From: Aquipluma nitroreducens
GTDB lineage: Bacteria > Bacteroidota > Bacteroidia > Bacteroidales > Prolixibacteraceae
Direction: 5' to 3'
DNA: 64,000 nt
Assembly (NCBI RefSeq): GCF_009689585.1
Contig: NZ_AP018694.1
Span: forward strand, 2,061,001 to 2,125,000
Positions 52,856 to 61,755 of the stretch are shown one piece after another (the stretch's first letter is position 1; every line of letters begins with the position of its first letter). The translations under genes were made by a program, and so were the position numbers. The notes under the pieces are model-generated. The model worked only from the letters and a program-made list of their open reading frames with translations, made no database searches and was not told the DNA's origin.

Positions 52856-53500
52856 ATGATTTACGTTTTAGGGTTCATATCGCAGGTGCTTTTCTTTACC
52901 CGCACTCTTATTCAGTGGGTTTTGTCGGAGCGTGCCAGAAAAGTGCTTTCGCCAACCATTTATTGGGTATTGAGCATTGTTGCCTCCTATCTTTTTGTCA
53001 TTTATGGATGGTTCCGAAACGACTTTGCCATCCTGCTAGGACAACTCATTTCGTATTACATCTACATCTGGAACCTCAATGAAACAGGGGTATGGAAACG
53101 GATAAACCGTTTTCTCCGGTCAATTCTTGTCATTACACCAATCATTGCGATTGTATTTGTACTGCAAAATGGCCACTATTTTATCGAGAACTTTTTTACC
53201 AACGAAAAAATTCCCGTTTGGCTGATCATTTTTGGCACTCTGGGTCAGATTCTATTTTCCTTGCGTTTTGTCTACCAGTGGCTTTATTCGATGAGCAAAA
53301 ATGAATCACTGCTTCCCATTGGCTTTTGGCTGATCAGCTTGATTGGTTCCGGAATCATTGCCATTTATGGTATCCTCCGGGTCGATCCAATCCTGATACT
53401 TGGGCAGTCGGTCGGGTTTATTGCCTACACACGTAACATCGTCATTTACAAAAAAGAACTAACGAAAAGATCTCAAAGTGAACCGATATATAACCAATAA
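52856..53500 (+). CDS. Duplicated lipid-A-disaccharide synthase N-terminal (LABN) membrane protein
   Basis: A 214-residue integral membrane protein made of two LABN-type units. Unit 1 is about residues 1-75 (FISQVLFFTRTLIQWVLSER, then LIYGWFRNDF-like text as VIYGWFRNDFAILLGQ). Unit 2 is about residues 118-200 (GTLGQILFSLRFVYQWLYS, then IAIYGILRVDPILILGQ). The paired QxxFxxRxxxQW motifs show an internal duplication. LABN proteins are multi-spanning helpers found next to lipid A and ArnT-type genes; their biochemical role is unclear. It begins two bases after the GT2 stop and its end overlaps the GT39 start by 23 bases, so the three genes are tightly coupled. Confidence 0.85.
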   Translation: MIYVLGFISQVLFFTRTLIQWVLSERARKVLSPTIYWVLSIVASYLFVIYGWFRNDFAILLGQLISYYIYIWNLNETGVWKRINRFLRSILVITPIIAIVFVLQNGHYFIENFFTNEKIPVWLIIFGTLGQILFSLRFVYQWLYSMSKNESLLPIGFWLISLIGSGIIAIYGILRVDPILILGQSVGFIAYTRNIVIYKKELTKRSQSEPIYNQ

Positions 53501-55052
53501 TGCCTTGAGGTATGCAATGTATTTCATTGCTGTTTTGCCTCTTTTCATCTTCCGCGATTTCACTCCGGACAATGAACTAAGGTACCTCAGTATTGCCGAC
53601 GAAGCGTTGCGGAATGGCAACATCTTCACATTTACCAACCACGGGTTGATTTATGCAGATAAGCCCCCTCTTTACCTTTGGATTGTGATGCTGGGCAAAT
53701 ATCTTTTTGGACATCACAGCATGCTATTTCTGAGTATTTTCTCATTTGTTCCCACATTGGTGGTGGTTTATATTATGGACAAATGGGTAGGAAATCTTCT
53801 GACGGAAAGCGAACGCCTAGCCGGCCAACTGATGCTTATGACCAGCGGATTTTTTATCGGTACTGCAATTATACTCCGGATGGATATGTTAATGTGTATG
53901 TTCATCGTCCTGGCTCTTTATACCTTTTTCAGAATTTATAGCGGACAAGGGAAACCGCGCGATTCAATCCTTTTCCCAATATATGTTTTCATGGCCATTT
54001 TCACCAAAGGACCAATAGGCCTGATCGTTCCATTATTTTCAATCCTCGTTTTTCTTCTCCTGAAAAAAGAAATTAAAACCATTGGCAGATATTGGGGGTG
54101 GAAAACGCTGACCATATTACTGGCACTTTGCGGTGCTTGGTTTGCAGGTGTTTATTCTGAAGGAGGAAGCTCATACCTGAACAACTTGCTTTTTAATCAA
54201 ACAGTGAACCGTGCGGTAAATTCGTTTCACCACAAGGCACCATTTTACTACTATTTTATTGCTTTTGTCTATTCGTTAGCTCCCTGGTCGCTTCTGATTG
54301 CAGGAGTTCTGATTTCGGGAATAAAACGGAAATTAGTGTCAAACGACCTGGAGCGTTTCTTTCTGACCATCGGGTTAACAACTTTTGTAACCCTCTCGCT
54401 TTTCAGTTCCAAACTGGCTGTTTACATGCTTCCGGCTTTCCCGTTCTTTGTTTATCTGTCGGTTATTTGGCTTGCAAAACTTGGTCCGCAAAAATGGATG
54501 TTCATCCTGGTCGGCATCCCGGCATGTTTACTTTGTTTGGCTTTCCCCGCAACACTTATTTTTCCACATTTCGTTGATTTAAATGGCTTTCACCTGTCAG
54601 CAATTGTTATTTTTTCAGGAGTTGTTTTATCGGCTTCAGGAATACTTGCCCTGAAATATTTACGCGGGAGCCACTTAAACCGCGGAATAATTACCCTGAG
54701 CGCAGGAATATTGCTGGCTGTATTTGTCGCTTCGTTTGCCTTACCAAAGAATAATGCCATGCTCGGCCTTAAAATCTTGTGCGATCAGGCAAAAACTACT
54801 GCCAAAGAAAAAGGAGGGGTAAACTACTATTATTGTGAAATGACCAAGGGCGATAACCTGGATGTGTACCTCGGAAAACCACTTGAAATGCTTGAAATAA
54901 AAGACCTGTACGAACCCAATAAAATTCAGACTCCGGCAATTCTGTTTACCTGGCAAAAGGCAATCGAAAGAAATGACTCTATCCAGGTATTCCTAAAAGG
55001 GAAAAAGATCCACCAGACCGGAAGTTACTACTACGTGGAAATAGAACATTAG
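53478..55052 (+). CDS. GT39 (ArnT/PMT-like) membrane glycosyltransferase 1
   Basis: A 524-residue polytopic enzyme with about 11-12 membrane helices. The N-terminal loop FRDFTPDNELRYLSIADEA has the conserved acidic residues (DNE) of GT39 active sites, followed by HGLIYADKPPLYLWIV with the KPP motif. It should transfer a sugar from a polyprenyl phosphate donor to a lipid or protein on the periplasmic side. The GTG at 53478 is the first codon; an ATG at 53517 could also serve. A soluble C-terminal tail (about 430-524) is present. Coupled to the GT2 and LABN genes upstream. Confidence 0.87.
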   Translation: MNRYITNNALRYAMYFIAVLPLFIFRDFTPDNELRYLSIADEALRNGNIFTFTNHGLIYADKPPLYLWIVMLGKYLFGHHSMLFLSIFSFVPTLVVVYIMDKWVGNLLTESERLAGQLMLMTSGFFIGTAIILRMDMLMCMFIVLALYTFFRIYSGQGKPRDSILFPIYVFMAIFTKGPIGLIVPLFSILVFLLLKKEIKTIGRYWGWKTLTILLALCGAWFAGVYSEGGSSYLNNLLFNQTVNRAVNSFHHKAPFYYYFIAFVYSLAPWSLLIAGVLISGIKRKLVSNDLERFFLTIGLTTFVTLSLFSSKLAVYMLPAFPFFVYLSVIWLAKLGPQKWMFILVGIPACLLCLAFPATLIFPHFVDLNGFHLSAIVIFSGVVLSASGILALKYLRGSHLNRGIITLSAGILLAVFVASFALPKNNAMLGLKILCDQAKTTAKEKGGVNYYYCEMTKGDNLDVYLGKPLEMLEIKDLYEPNKIQTPAILFTWQKAIERNDSIQVFLKGKKIHQTGSYYYVEIEH

Positions 55053-55073
55053 AACACTAAAAACAGAAAACAG

Positions 55074-56108
55074 ATGAAAATTTTAATTACAGGCGCAGCA
55101 GGCTTTATCGGATTTCATGCCGTGAAACATTTTGCAGAAAATGGAGACCGTGTTGTTGGAATTGACAACATTAACAATTACTACAATGTAGACCTAAAAT
55201 ATGACCGACTGAAAGAAACGGGCATCTGCAAGGCTCTGATCAAAAACCATAAAGCGGTGCAAAGTGTAAATTATCCGAATTACCGGTTTTTCAAAGCCGA
55301 TCTTTTGGATAAAGCATTCATCGACGAACTTTTCGAGCGCGAGCATTTTGATGTGGTTTGCAACCTCGCAGCCCAGGCCGGAGTACGATATTCAATCGAA
55401 AATCCGTATGCCTACATCGATACCAATATTGTTGGGTTTCTGAATATTCTGGAAGCCTGCCGGTTTCATCCGGTGCAACACCTGGTTTATGCCAGTTCGA
55501 GCAGCGTTTACGGCCTGAATAAAAAGGTTCCTTACAGCGAAGACGATCGGGTTGACGCGCCTGCGAGTCTTTATGCCGCCAGCAAAAAGTCGAATGAATT
55601 GATGGCTCACGCATACAGTCAATTGTATCACATTCCTTCGACCGGGGTTCGTTTCTTCACCGTTTATGGTCCATGGGGACGACCCGATATGGCTCCATTT
55701 ATTTTCATGGATTCGATTGTCAACCAAAAACCAATAAATGTATTCAATCACGGGAATCTCTCACGCGATTTCACTTACATCGATGATATTGTTAAAGGAC
55801 TGAGTTCCATTATCGGCCACGCCCCTTCCGGAGAAACACCTTACGAAATTTACAATGTCGGTAATGGAAAACCAGTAAAACTGTTCGATTTTATTGCGGC
55901 AATTGAAAATGAGACTGGCCAGAAAGCCATAAAACGAATGCTCGAAATGCAGGATGGGGACGTCCTTCAGACCTTTGCCGACACTCGAAAACTTGAGCAT
56001 GATTTAAATTACAAACCAGGAACGTCTATTCAGGATGGAATAAACCAGTTGTACAGCTGGTATTTGTTCTATACAAAGCGCTTCGAAAAGGTATGTTTCA
56101 ATCGCTGA
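55074..56108 (+). CDS. NAD-dependent sugar epimerase, UDP-glucuronate 4-epimerase-like
   Basis: A 344-residue short-chain dehydrogenase/epimerase. The nucleotide motif is ILITGAAGFIGFH, the catalytic Ser-x-Tyr-x3-Lys elements are YASSSSVYG and LYAASKKSNE, and the NPxAYIDTNIVGFLNILEA and GRPDMAPFIFMD segments match UDP-glucuronate 4-epimerases. It may supply UDP-galacturonate or a related sugar for the glycolipid modified by the neighbouring GT39 enzymes. It is 21 bases after the first GT39 gene and 56 bases before the second. Confidence 0.88.
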   Translation: MKILITGAAGFIGFHAVKHFAENGDRVVGIDNINNYYNVDLKYDRLKETGICKALIKNHKAVQSVNYPNYRFFKADLLDKAFIDELFEREHFDVVCNLAAQAGVRYSIENPYAYIDTNIVGFLNILEACRFHPVQHLVYASSSSVYGLNKKVPYSEDDRVDAPASLYAASKKSNELMAHAYSQLYHIPSTGVRFFTVYGPWGRPDMAPFIFMDSIVNQKPINVFNHGNLSRDFTYIDDIVKGLSSIIGHAPSGETPYEIYNVGNGKPVKLFDFIAAIENETGQKAIKRMLEMQDGDVLQTFADTRKLEHDLNYKPGTSIQDGINQLYSWYLFYTKRFEKVCFNR

Positions 56109-56164
56109 TTTTATAAACACTTATAAAAGCTCCGGCTGAGTCTAACTCTTTGATCTAATTCGCA

Positions 56165-57688
56165 ATGTATAAGTACATGAACCATACAGCTTCAGTATTT
56201 CTGAAAAAAGCTGTTGCAAACAAAAAAACATACTGGTTGATCGCAATTCTTTTGATCTTTACGATCCTCAAACTGTTTGTTGCGACTCATATTGAATTGA
56301 ACTCGGAAGAGGCTCAATATTGGACATGGAGCAAACATTTGCAACTCTCCTATTATTCCAAGCCTCCAATGATTGCTTACCTGAACTGGTTTTCAACTTC
56401 GATTTTTGGCAATACCGTATTTGGAATACGAATAAATGCAGTAATTATCGGACTGTTGATTTCTGTTGTCAGTTATTTGCTTTCATTTGAGCTATTTAAA
56501 AATCAAAATGCGGCTATTCTTGCTGCTTTAGTCACAAATATTTTCCCCTTTCTTCTCGATAGTTCTGTCTTTTTTACTACCGATTCGCCATTGCTTTTGT
56601 TTTGGCTTTGTGCCATGTTATTCTATTGGAAAGCTTTAGAAACCAACAAATTGAAATGGTGGTTGCTCTTTGGTATCAGCCTCGGATTGGGAGCTCTTGC
56701 AAAATACGCTATGCTCTTGATTATTATTCCTCTTTTGTTGTTCACCTGGAAGCACCAGCGGGAGATTTTAAAATCGCGAAGTTTTTATCTCTCGATCCTC
56801 ATCGGTCTGGCAATCTTTTCCCCGGTTATTTATTGGAACATCAATCAAAACGGAATTGGTCTGTTGCACTTGACCCACCTGGCCGGAGCAGGCAACCACT
56901 CCCATTCGGTTAATCAAATGGTCACGAACATGCTGGTGTTTACCCTCGGACAGATTGCGATTTTGTTGCCCTTTTACCAATATCAGAAAATATACCGGAA
57001 ATTCAGGCAAAAAACCTTGACTAGGCAGGAAGCGTTTTTAATCCTTCCGGTGATTATTACCTTTTTAATCTTTCTAATTGTTTCGGCCAACCGGGAATCG
57101 GAGGCATATATTAACTGGGCCATGTTTGCCTACATGGGTATGCCCATCCTTTTTTCGCATTACGCTTTAACCGATCACCGGCTAAAGTTCAACCTGCGCA
57201 TCATTCTCGTGATGGCGGCTGCCTTTTTCTTGTTCATTGGTTTGACTTCGCCTAAAAATACAGTTGCACCGCTTGGAAAGCACAACCCGGCAAATAAACT
57301 GATCGGTTGGTCGCAACTGGCAGCAAAAGTCGATAACATAAAAGGAACCTTACCACCTGAAGGCTATTATGTATTTTCTTCAAATTACCACATCACATCC
57401 GAGCTTTGGTTTTATCAAAAAGGCCAGTCTGAAACATACTTACTTAACCTGAATTCGCGCATGACTCAGTTTGACCTATGGCCCGGAATTGAGCAATTCA
57501 AGAACTCTGATAAAACAGGAATATTTGTAGACCAACTAAAAATTAGCCCGGAAGTTAAGGCAAGTTTTAGATCAATCCTACAGGAAGACTCCTGCATTGT
57601 TTATAGCCAGAACAGCAAGATTGATACCTATTATATATATCTTTTGAAAGGAATGAAAGATTTTCACAAACAAAATTCATCCTATTAA
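56165..57688 (+). CDS. GT39 (ArnT/PMT-like) membrane glycosyltransferase 2
   Basis: A 507-residue polytopic glycosyltransferase related to the first but clearly diverged. Active-site elements are ELNSEEAQYWTWSKHLQLSY with acidic NSEEA and SKPPMIAYLNW with the KPP motif. About 11 membrane helices follow and a soluble C-terminal domain (about 385-507) ends it. In such proteins the first periplasmic loop holds the catalytic acid residues. The acceptor is unknown; lipid A or a membrane glycolipid is suggested by the LABN neighbour. The ATG at 56165 could be replaced by the second ATG at 56177. Confidence 0.87.
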   Translation: MYKYMNHTASVFLKKAVANKKTYWLIAILLIFTILKLFVATHIELNSEEAQYWTWSKHLQLSYYSKPPMIAYLNWFSTSIFGNTVFGIRINAVIIGLLISVVSYLLSFELFKNQNAAILAALVTNIFPFLLDSSVFFTTDSPLLLFWLCAMLFYWKALETNKLKWWLLFGISLGLGALAKYAMLLIIIPLLLFTWKHQREILKSRSFYLSILIGLAIFSPVIYWNINQNGIGLLHLTHLAGAGNHSHSVNQMVTNMLVFTLGQIAILLPFYQYQKIYRKFRQKTLTRQEAFLILPVIITFLIFLIVSANRESEAYINWAMFAYMGMPILFSHYALTDHRLKFNLRIILVMAAAFFLFIGLTSPKNTVAPLGKHNPANKLIGWSQLAAKVDNIKGTLPPEGYYVFSSNYHITSELWFYQKGQSETYLLNLNSRMTQFDLWPGIEQFKNSDKTGIFVDQLKISPEVKASFRSILQEDSCIVYSQNSKIDTYYIYLLKGMKDFHKQNSSY

Positions 57689-57744
57689 TGCATCAGAAAA
57701 GACGTTAAATATAAATATAGTCAATAACTTTAAAGAACTAAAAT

Positions 57745-57993
57745 ATGCACATCATAGAATACAAATTTTCGCAGATATTCAAGTATATGGGATTACCCGA
57801 ACAAGAGATAAGGATGGATGCCTCGTTTGTAAACGATTTCGATTTTGAGGATTTTCAATTTAATTGTCTGGTCTTTTATATCGGTTCTTACTTTAAAATA
57901 AATATCGTTGAAAGCGATTACATCGAACTGGGAACGATTGGTAGCACAATGAATTTTGTGAAAAGAAAGCTTAAAGTCAATTCATATTGTTGA
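57745..57993 (+). CDS. Acyl-carrier-protein-like protein lacking the phosphopantetheine serine
   Basis: An 82-residue protein. Residues 25-72 align without gaps to E. coli acyl carrier protein: DASFVNDF matches NASFVEDL, then the helix II region FNCLVFYIGSYFKINI, and the C-terminal GTIGSTMNFVKRKL matches TTVQAAIDYI. The Ser36 of the DSL motif, to which phosphopantetheine attaches, is Asp36 here (FEDFQF). The fold is predicted to be ACP-like but it cannot carry an acyl chain. It may be a scaffold or partner for the adjacent envelope enzymes. It lies between a GT39 gene and the patatin gene on the same strand, and this ORF is too conserved in pattern to be random. Single-copy function unknown. 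Confidence 0.65.
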   Translation: MHIIEYKFSQIFKYMGLPEQEIRMDASFVNDFDFEDFQFNCLVFYIGSYFKINIVESDYIELGTIGSTMNFVKRKLKVNSYC

Positions 57994-58003
57994 TCAAAAT
58001 ACC

Positions 58004-60223
58004 ATGCTTAAGAAATTTATCCAAGTGTCAATCCTGAGCATTCTGGGGTTTTGTTTATTCTTGACTTACCCATTTACAGGCCATGCACAGGAAAATACGG
58101 AAAAAACAGGTCGACCGAAAGTAGCATTAGTCTTTAGTGGAGGCGGGGCAAAAGGGTTTGCTCATATTGGCGTACTGAAAGTTTTAGAAGAAGAAGGTAT
58201 TCCAATTGATATGATCGTTGGAACCAGCATGGGCGGTTTGGTTGGCGGCATATACTCACTTGGGTACAATTCTTCAGAGCTTGAGACTTTAGTCAAGTCC
58301 TTAAACTGGGAAACAGTTCTTAATGACGATGTACAAAGAGCTTTTCTTTCGAAAAATGATCAACTTCTGAAACAACGGTACATTTTTTCACTTCCCATCA
58401 CCAAAGACAAAAGACTCAGCCTGCCGCAAGGATTAATCAAAGGACAGAATGTTATAAATATATTTTGTGGCCTAGCCGGAAATGTTCCTTCTGATGCCGA
58501 CTTTTCGAAATTACCAATACCCTTTGCCTGTGTAGCCACTGACCTTGAAACCGGGGACGAAGTGATTATTAAAGACGGCTTTTTACCAACTGCCATGTTT
58601 TCCAGTATGGCTATTCCACTTGCTTTTCAACCGGTCAGCCACAATGGTCGTCTTTTGGTCGATGGCGGTATTGTTAATAATTTCCCGACCGACGTTGCTA
58701 AGAAAATGGGCGCCGATATTATTATTGGGGTCGATATCCGAGGCGATTTTCGTGATCAGATGAATCTGAAATCGATTAATGGCGTACTGAGCCAATTGGT
58801 CAATTTTTTTGATAAATCGAAAGATTCAATTAACAAAAGCCTATGCAACATCATTATCAAGCCTGATGTAAGCGGATATTCAGTTTCAAGCTTCAACAAC
58901 CAAGCCGTTGATACCCTGATTTTGAGAGGTGAAAAAGCTACTCGTAATTTCAGAACTGAACTCAGGCAACTTAAAACGAAATACGATCTTGAACCGAGGC
59001 AAATCTCAAGAGCTCTTGTTCAGACCAAAAGATGGCACATTAACAAGCTAACTTTTACAGGTAATTTTCATCTCGAACAAGAATTCCTCCAAAAAACACT
59101 CAACATGGAGATTCCCGGAGATTATTCTTCGTCAGAAATTAAAACGGCCATCGATAAATTATACGGATTGGGCGGCTTCGACCGGATTTTCTACAATTTG
59201 ATTGATACCGGAAATGGAGAAACCCTGAACTTCAATATCTCGACACAGGAAGTCTTCACTCAAAACGTTGGTTTTAAAGCCAACACGACAGATGCCGCAG
59301 CCATCATGGTTAACACAACACGAAAGAATTATAAAAATGTCTTTGGATTATTGTCGGCCAGCGTAGAATTATCGGTTAACCCGGGAATAATTCTGGTTGC
59401 TGAATCAAATCGAAAAAATGTTCCAACTTTGGGAATCAACTTAAAGGGCAAATATCAAAATTACAATGTGTTCGACAAAGGTAAAAAGGCTTTTGAGGCC
59501 AATATTCTCTATTCTTCAGGAGCATTTTACGTGTACCAACCGTTTATGAAACAGTTTCACCTGGGACTTGGATTTCAGGAAGAATATTACCACGGCGACA
59601 TTTTCAGTAAGAACAATACTTCGTTGACTATTAGCAACCAAATAGATCAATTCCTTACCAGCGCCTATTCGTACCTGTCGTTTGACAACATGGACGATTA
59701 CTATTTCCCGACAAGAGGCTCAGATTCGTATGCCGAATTTTCGATGATAACCGATTGGAAAAATTCAAACAAACTGAGTCCGATACTGCTATACAAAACT
59801 CGTAATGTAATACCACTATCGCCAAAAACAGCATTACTTATCGATCTTTATGGACGTAGCTTATTCAATTCCGATTATCCTCCAACAAAGACAACCATGA
59901 TTGGAGGTGAGCCCTACTCACAATATTTCAATTACCATCTGCCGTTTGTCGGACTTTCTGCAGTAAGTTTTGCCGATCGGTATGTAAACATTGGATTAAT
60001 CGGCCTCCGGTTTAATTTTGCTAATTCTCAGTATTTATCGATTCTTTTTAACGCGATGGTGCAAGGCAACGAATCGTTGGGGTTAACGAATGTGAGTACA
60101 ACTTATGGAGGAGGATTAAAATACGCTTTAAAAACATTTCTGGGTCCGCTGGATGTTACCTTGGGATATTCGGGATCAACCAGGAAACCCAGCTTTTCGG
60201 CAAACTTTGGGTACTGGTTCTGA
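58004..60223 (+). CDS. Patatin-like phospholipase fused to a BamA-type barrel (PlpD-like)
   Basis: A 739-residue outer-membrane protein. After a signal peptide (cut near GHA-QE), the patatin domain (about 38-300) has SGGGAKGFAHIG, the nucleophile GTSMGG (S75) and the catalytic Asp in VDGGIVNN (D220). A single POTRA domain follows (about 347-415, WHINKLTFTGNFHLEQEFLQ), then a beta-barrel to the C-terminal aromatic NFGYWF. This is the layout of Pseudomonas PlpD (type Vd), here without autotransporter cleavage signs. It should hydrolyse phospholipids, possibly in outer-membrane homeostasis. It follows the ACP-like gene by ten bases. Confidence 0.92.
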   Translation: MLKKFIQVSILSILGFCLFLTYPFTGHAQENTEKTGRPKVALVFSGGGAKGFAHIGVLKVLEEEGIPIDMIVGTSMGGLVGGIYSLGYNSSELETLVKSLNWETVLNDDVQRAFLSKNDQLLKQRYIFSLPITKDKRLSLPQGLIKGQNVINIFCGLAGNVPSDADFSKLPIPFACVATDLETGDEVIIKDGFLPTAMFSSMAIPLAFQPVSHNGRLLVDGGIVNNFPTDVAKKMGADIIIGVDIRGDFRDQMNLKSINGVLSQLVNFFDKSKDSINKSLCNIIIKPDVSGYSVSSFNNQAVDTLILRGEKATRNFRTELRQLKTKYDLEPRQISRALVQTKRWHINKLTFTGNFHLEQEFLQKTLNMEIPGDYSSSEIKTAIDKLYGLGGFDRIFYNLIDTGNGETLNFNISTQEVFTQNVGFKANTTDAAAIMVNTTRKNYKNVFGLLSASVELSVNPGIILVAESNRKNVPTLGINLKGKYQNYNVFDKGKKAFEANILYSSGAFYVYQPFMKQFHLGLGFQEEYYHGDIFSKNNTSLTISNQIDQFLTSAYSYLSFDNMDDYYFPTRGSDSYAEFSMITDWKNSNKLSPILLYKTRNVIPLSPKTALLIDLYGRSLFNSDYPPTKTTMIGGEPYSQYFNYHLPFVGLSAVSFADRYVNIGLIGLRFNFANSQYLSILFNAMVQGNESLGLTNVSTTYGGGLKYALKTFLGPLDVTLGYSGSTRKPSFSANFGYWF

Positions 60224-60246
60224 GAAATATCTGGGCAGAACAGAAC

Positions 60247-61176
60247 TCAATACAACCGCTTTCTCTTCAGCAAATAGGCGTAAAGCACATGCTTAAAATC
60301 TTCGTTGATGTCGGCTTCAGCCAGATCAATGTGGTATTGTCCGCAACGCACCCGCATTTCTTCGAAGTAGTCTGACATGGCCTGCTCGTAATTTTTCTTC
60401 AGGTCGTGAGGCGAAAAACGAAGGTGTTCGCCCGTTTCGAGATCAACAAAGCGGTAGGGCTGGTTCCTGAAATCGAATTCTTTTTCCTGACGGTGATCGG
60501 TTACATGAAAAAGCAACACTTCGTGCTTGTTGTATTTCAGGTGTTGAAGGGCTTCAAACAACTCGTCAGTATTTTCCTGAGCGATTAAATCGCTGAACAA
60601 AATGACCAGTGAGCGCTTGTGTATGTTTTCGGCAATCATGTGCAAAGCATCCACCGTGTTGGTCGTTTTCTGCAATTGAGACTGCTCCTGACGCAACAAA
60701 CTACCCAGTTGATTGTACAGCAAATCGATATGCACCGATGACAATCGGGCTTCGGAATGAAACTCAACTTCGTCGGAAAATAGCGAAAGTCCAACGGCAT
60801 CGCGCTGTTTCCGGAGCAAATAAATGATGGCAGCAGCCGAGTAAACCGAAAAAGCCAGTTTGTTGATTTTCGAAGGCTTCCCTTTTTCGTATGGAAAAAG
60901 CATCGACGATGAAGTGTCGATTACAATCTGGCAGCGAAGGTTGGTTTCTTCTTCGTATTGTTTCACAAACAAACGATCGGTACGAGCAAACAGTTTCCAG
61001 TCGAGATGTTTGGTCGATTCTCCGGTGTTGTACAATCGATGTTCAGCAAATTCGACCGAAAAGCCATGAAACGGGCTTCGGTGCAATCCGGTGATAAAAC
61101 CTTCGACTACCTCTTTCGAAATAAACTCAAGGTTATCGAATTGCTGAAACTGTTGTATGTCGAGTAGATTGTTCAA
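60247..61176 (-). CDS. DUF58-domain (von Willebrand A-like) protein
   Basis: A 309-residue protein with the DUF58 core: GLHRSPFHGFSVEFAEHR, then GESTKHLDWKLFARTDRLFVKQYEEE, then a VWA-type stretch CQIVIDTSSSMLFP with the metal-site DTSSS. LVILFSDLIAQ and LLFHVTDHRQEKEF follow. Such proteins usually sit next to a MoxR AAA+ ATPase and BatA/BatB; none are in the window downstream, so the partner may be elsewhere. It has no obvious membrane helix. Its stop faces the patatin stop across 23 bases, and two REP-like hairpins lie upstream. Confidence 0.88.
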   Translation of the reverse strand: MNNLLDIQQFQQFDNLEFISKEVVEGFITGLHRSPFHGFSVEFAEHRLYNTGESTKHLDWKLFARTDRLFVKQYEEETNLRCQIVIDTSSSMLFPYEKGKPSKINKLAFSVYSAAAIIYLLRKQRDAVGLSLFSDEVEFHSEARLSSVHIDLLYNQLGSLLRQEQSQLQKTTNTVDALHMIAENIHKRSLVILFSDLIAQENTDELFEALQHLKYNKHEVLLFHVTDHRQEKEFDFRNQPYRFVDLETGEHLRFSPHDLKKNYEQAMSDYFEEMRVRCGQYHIDLAEADINEDFKHVLYAYLLKRKRLY

Positions 61177-61195
61177 AAATCACTTATTTCTCCTC

Positions 61196-61228
61196 ATGCC
61201 CGTCAGCTAAAGCAGACGGCAAAGGATA
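61196..61228 (+). repeat. REP-like hairpin, copy 5
   Basis: ATGCCCGTCAGC, a TAAA centre, GCAGACGG, then CAAAGGATA. It closely matches copy 2 at 9638-9670 (in opposite orientation). It is followed 35 bases later by an inverted partner. Confidence 0.75.
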
Positions 61229-61263
61229 TTGCTTTTAATATGTTTTCACGGTCAACTGGGCTG

Positions 61264-61297
61264 TATCCTTTGCCGTTCGCCTTTCAGTAACTGACAT
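61264..61297 (-). repeat. REP-like hairpin, copy 6 (inverted partner of copy 5)
   Basis: On the minus strand ATGTCAG...GAACGGCAAAGGATA. The tail is conserved but the 5' half of the stem has degenerated. The tail faces that of copy 5, as in the 9567/9638 pair. Confidence 0.6.
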
Positions 61298-61324
61298 TTT
61301 GAATACATTCCAAATCTACAAATA

Positions 61325-61362
61325 AAAAAGGCATAAGAACCTTTGTTTCCTATGCCTTTTCT
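61325..61362 (-). terminator. Intrinsic terminator of trxA
   Basis: Minus-strand AAAAGGCATA pairs with TATGCCTTTT (arms about 61327-61336 and 61351-61360, with inner GGAA/TTCT pairing) and runs into TTTTTTATT. It sits 16 bases downstream of the trxA stop. Confidence 0.75.
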
Positions 61363-61377
61363 TCCTGAAAATATGGA

Positions 61378-61695
61378 TTAAAGTATCCCGTCAACTTTAG
61401 TAGAAAGTGTTGATTTTGGAGCAGCACCTACGTGTTTGTCAACAACTACACCATCTTTAAAAAACAGTATGGTTGGGATGTTGCGGATTCCAAATTTGGA
61501 AGCGATTCCGGGATTGCTGTCTACATCAACTTTTCCAACGACTAATCGTCCGGCGTAATCTTCTGAAATTTCCTGAACTACAGGAGCCACCATACGACAT
61601 GGGCCGCACCATTCAGCCCAAAAATCGACCAAAACCGGCTTATCCGACTGAAGAACCAATTCTTCAAAGTTTGCATCATTAATTTCTAAAGCCAT
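61378..61695 (-). CDS. trxA: Thioredoxin
   Basis: A 105-residue cytoplasmic thioredoxin that reduces protein disulfides. The active site WAEWCGPCRMVAP has C30 and C33. The conserved cis-Pro segment (RNIPTILFFKDG) and VDFW are present. The length is normal for TrxA. It is the last gene after dnaE on this strand, 60 bases downstream, and ends at a clear hairpin terminator. It may be expressed with dnaE. Confidence 0.96.
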   Translation of the reverse strand: MALEINDANFEELVLQSDKPVLVDFWAEWCGPCRMVAPVVQEISEDYAGRLVVGKVDVDSNPGIASKFGIRNIPTILFFKDGVVVDKHVGAAPKSTLSTKVDGIL

Positions 61696-61755
61696 TTTTT
61701 AAATATTTTTATATGTGAATATTGTAAAAGATCTCAGAGTCATCACAAAATTAGC

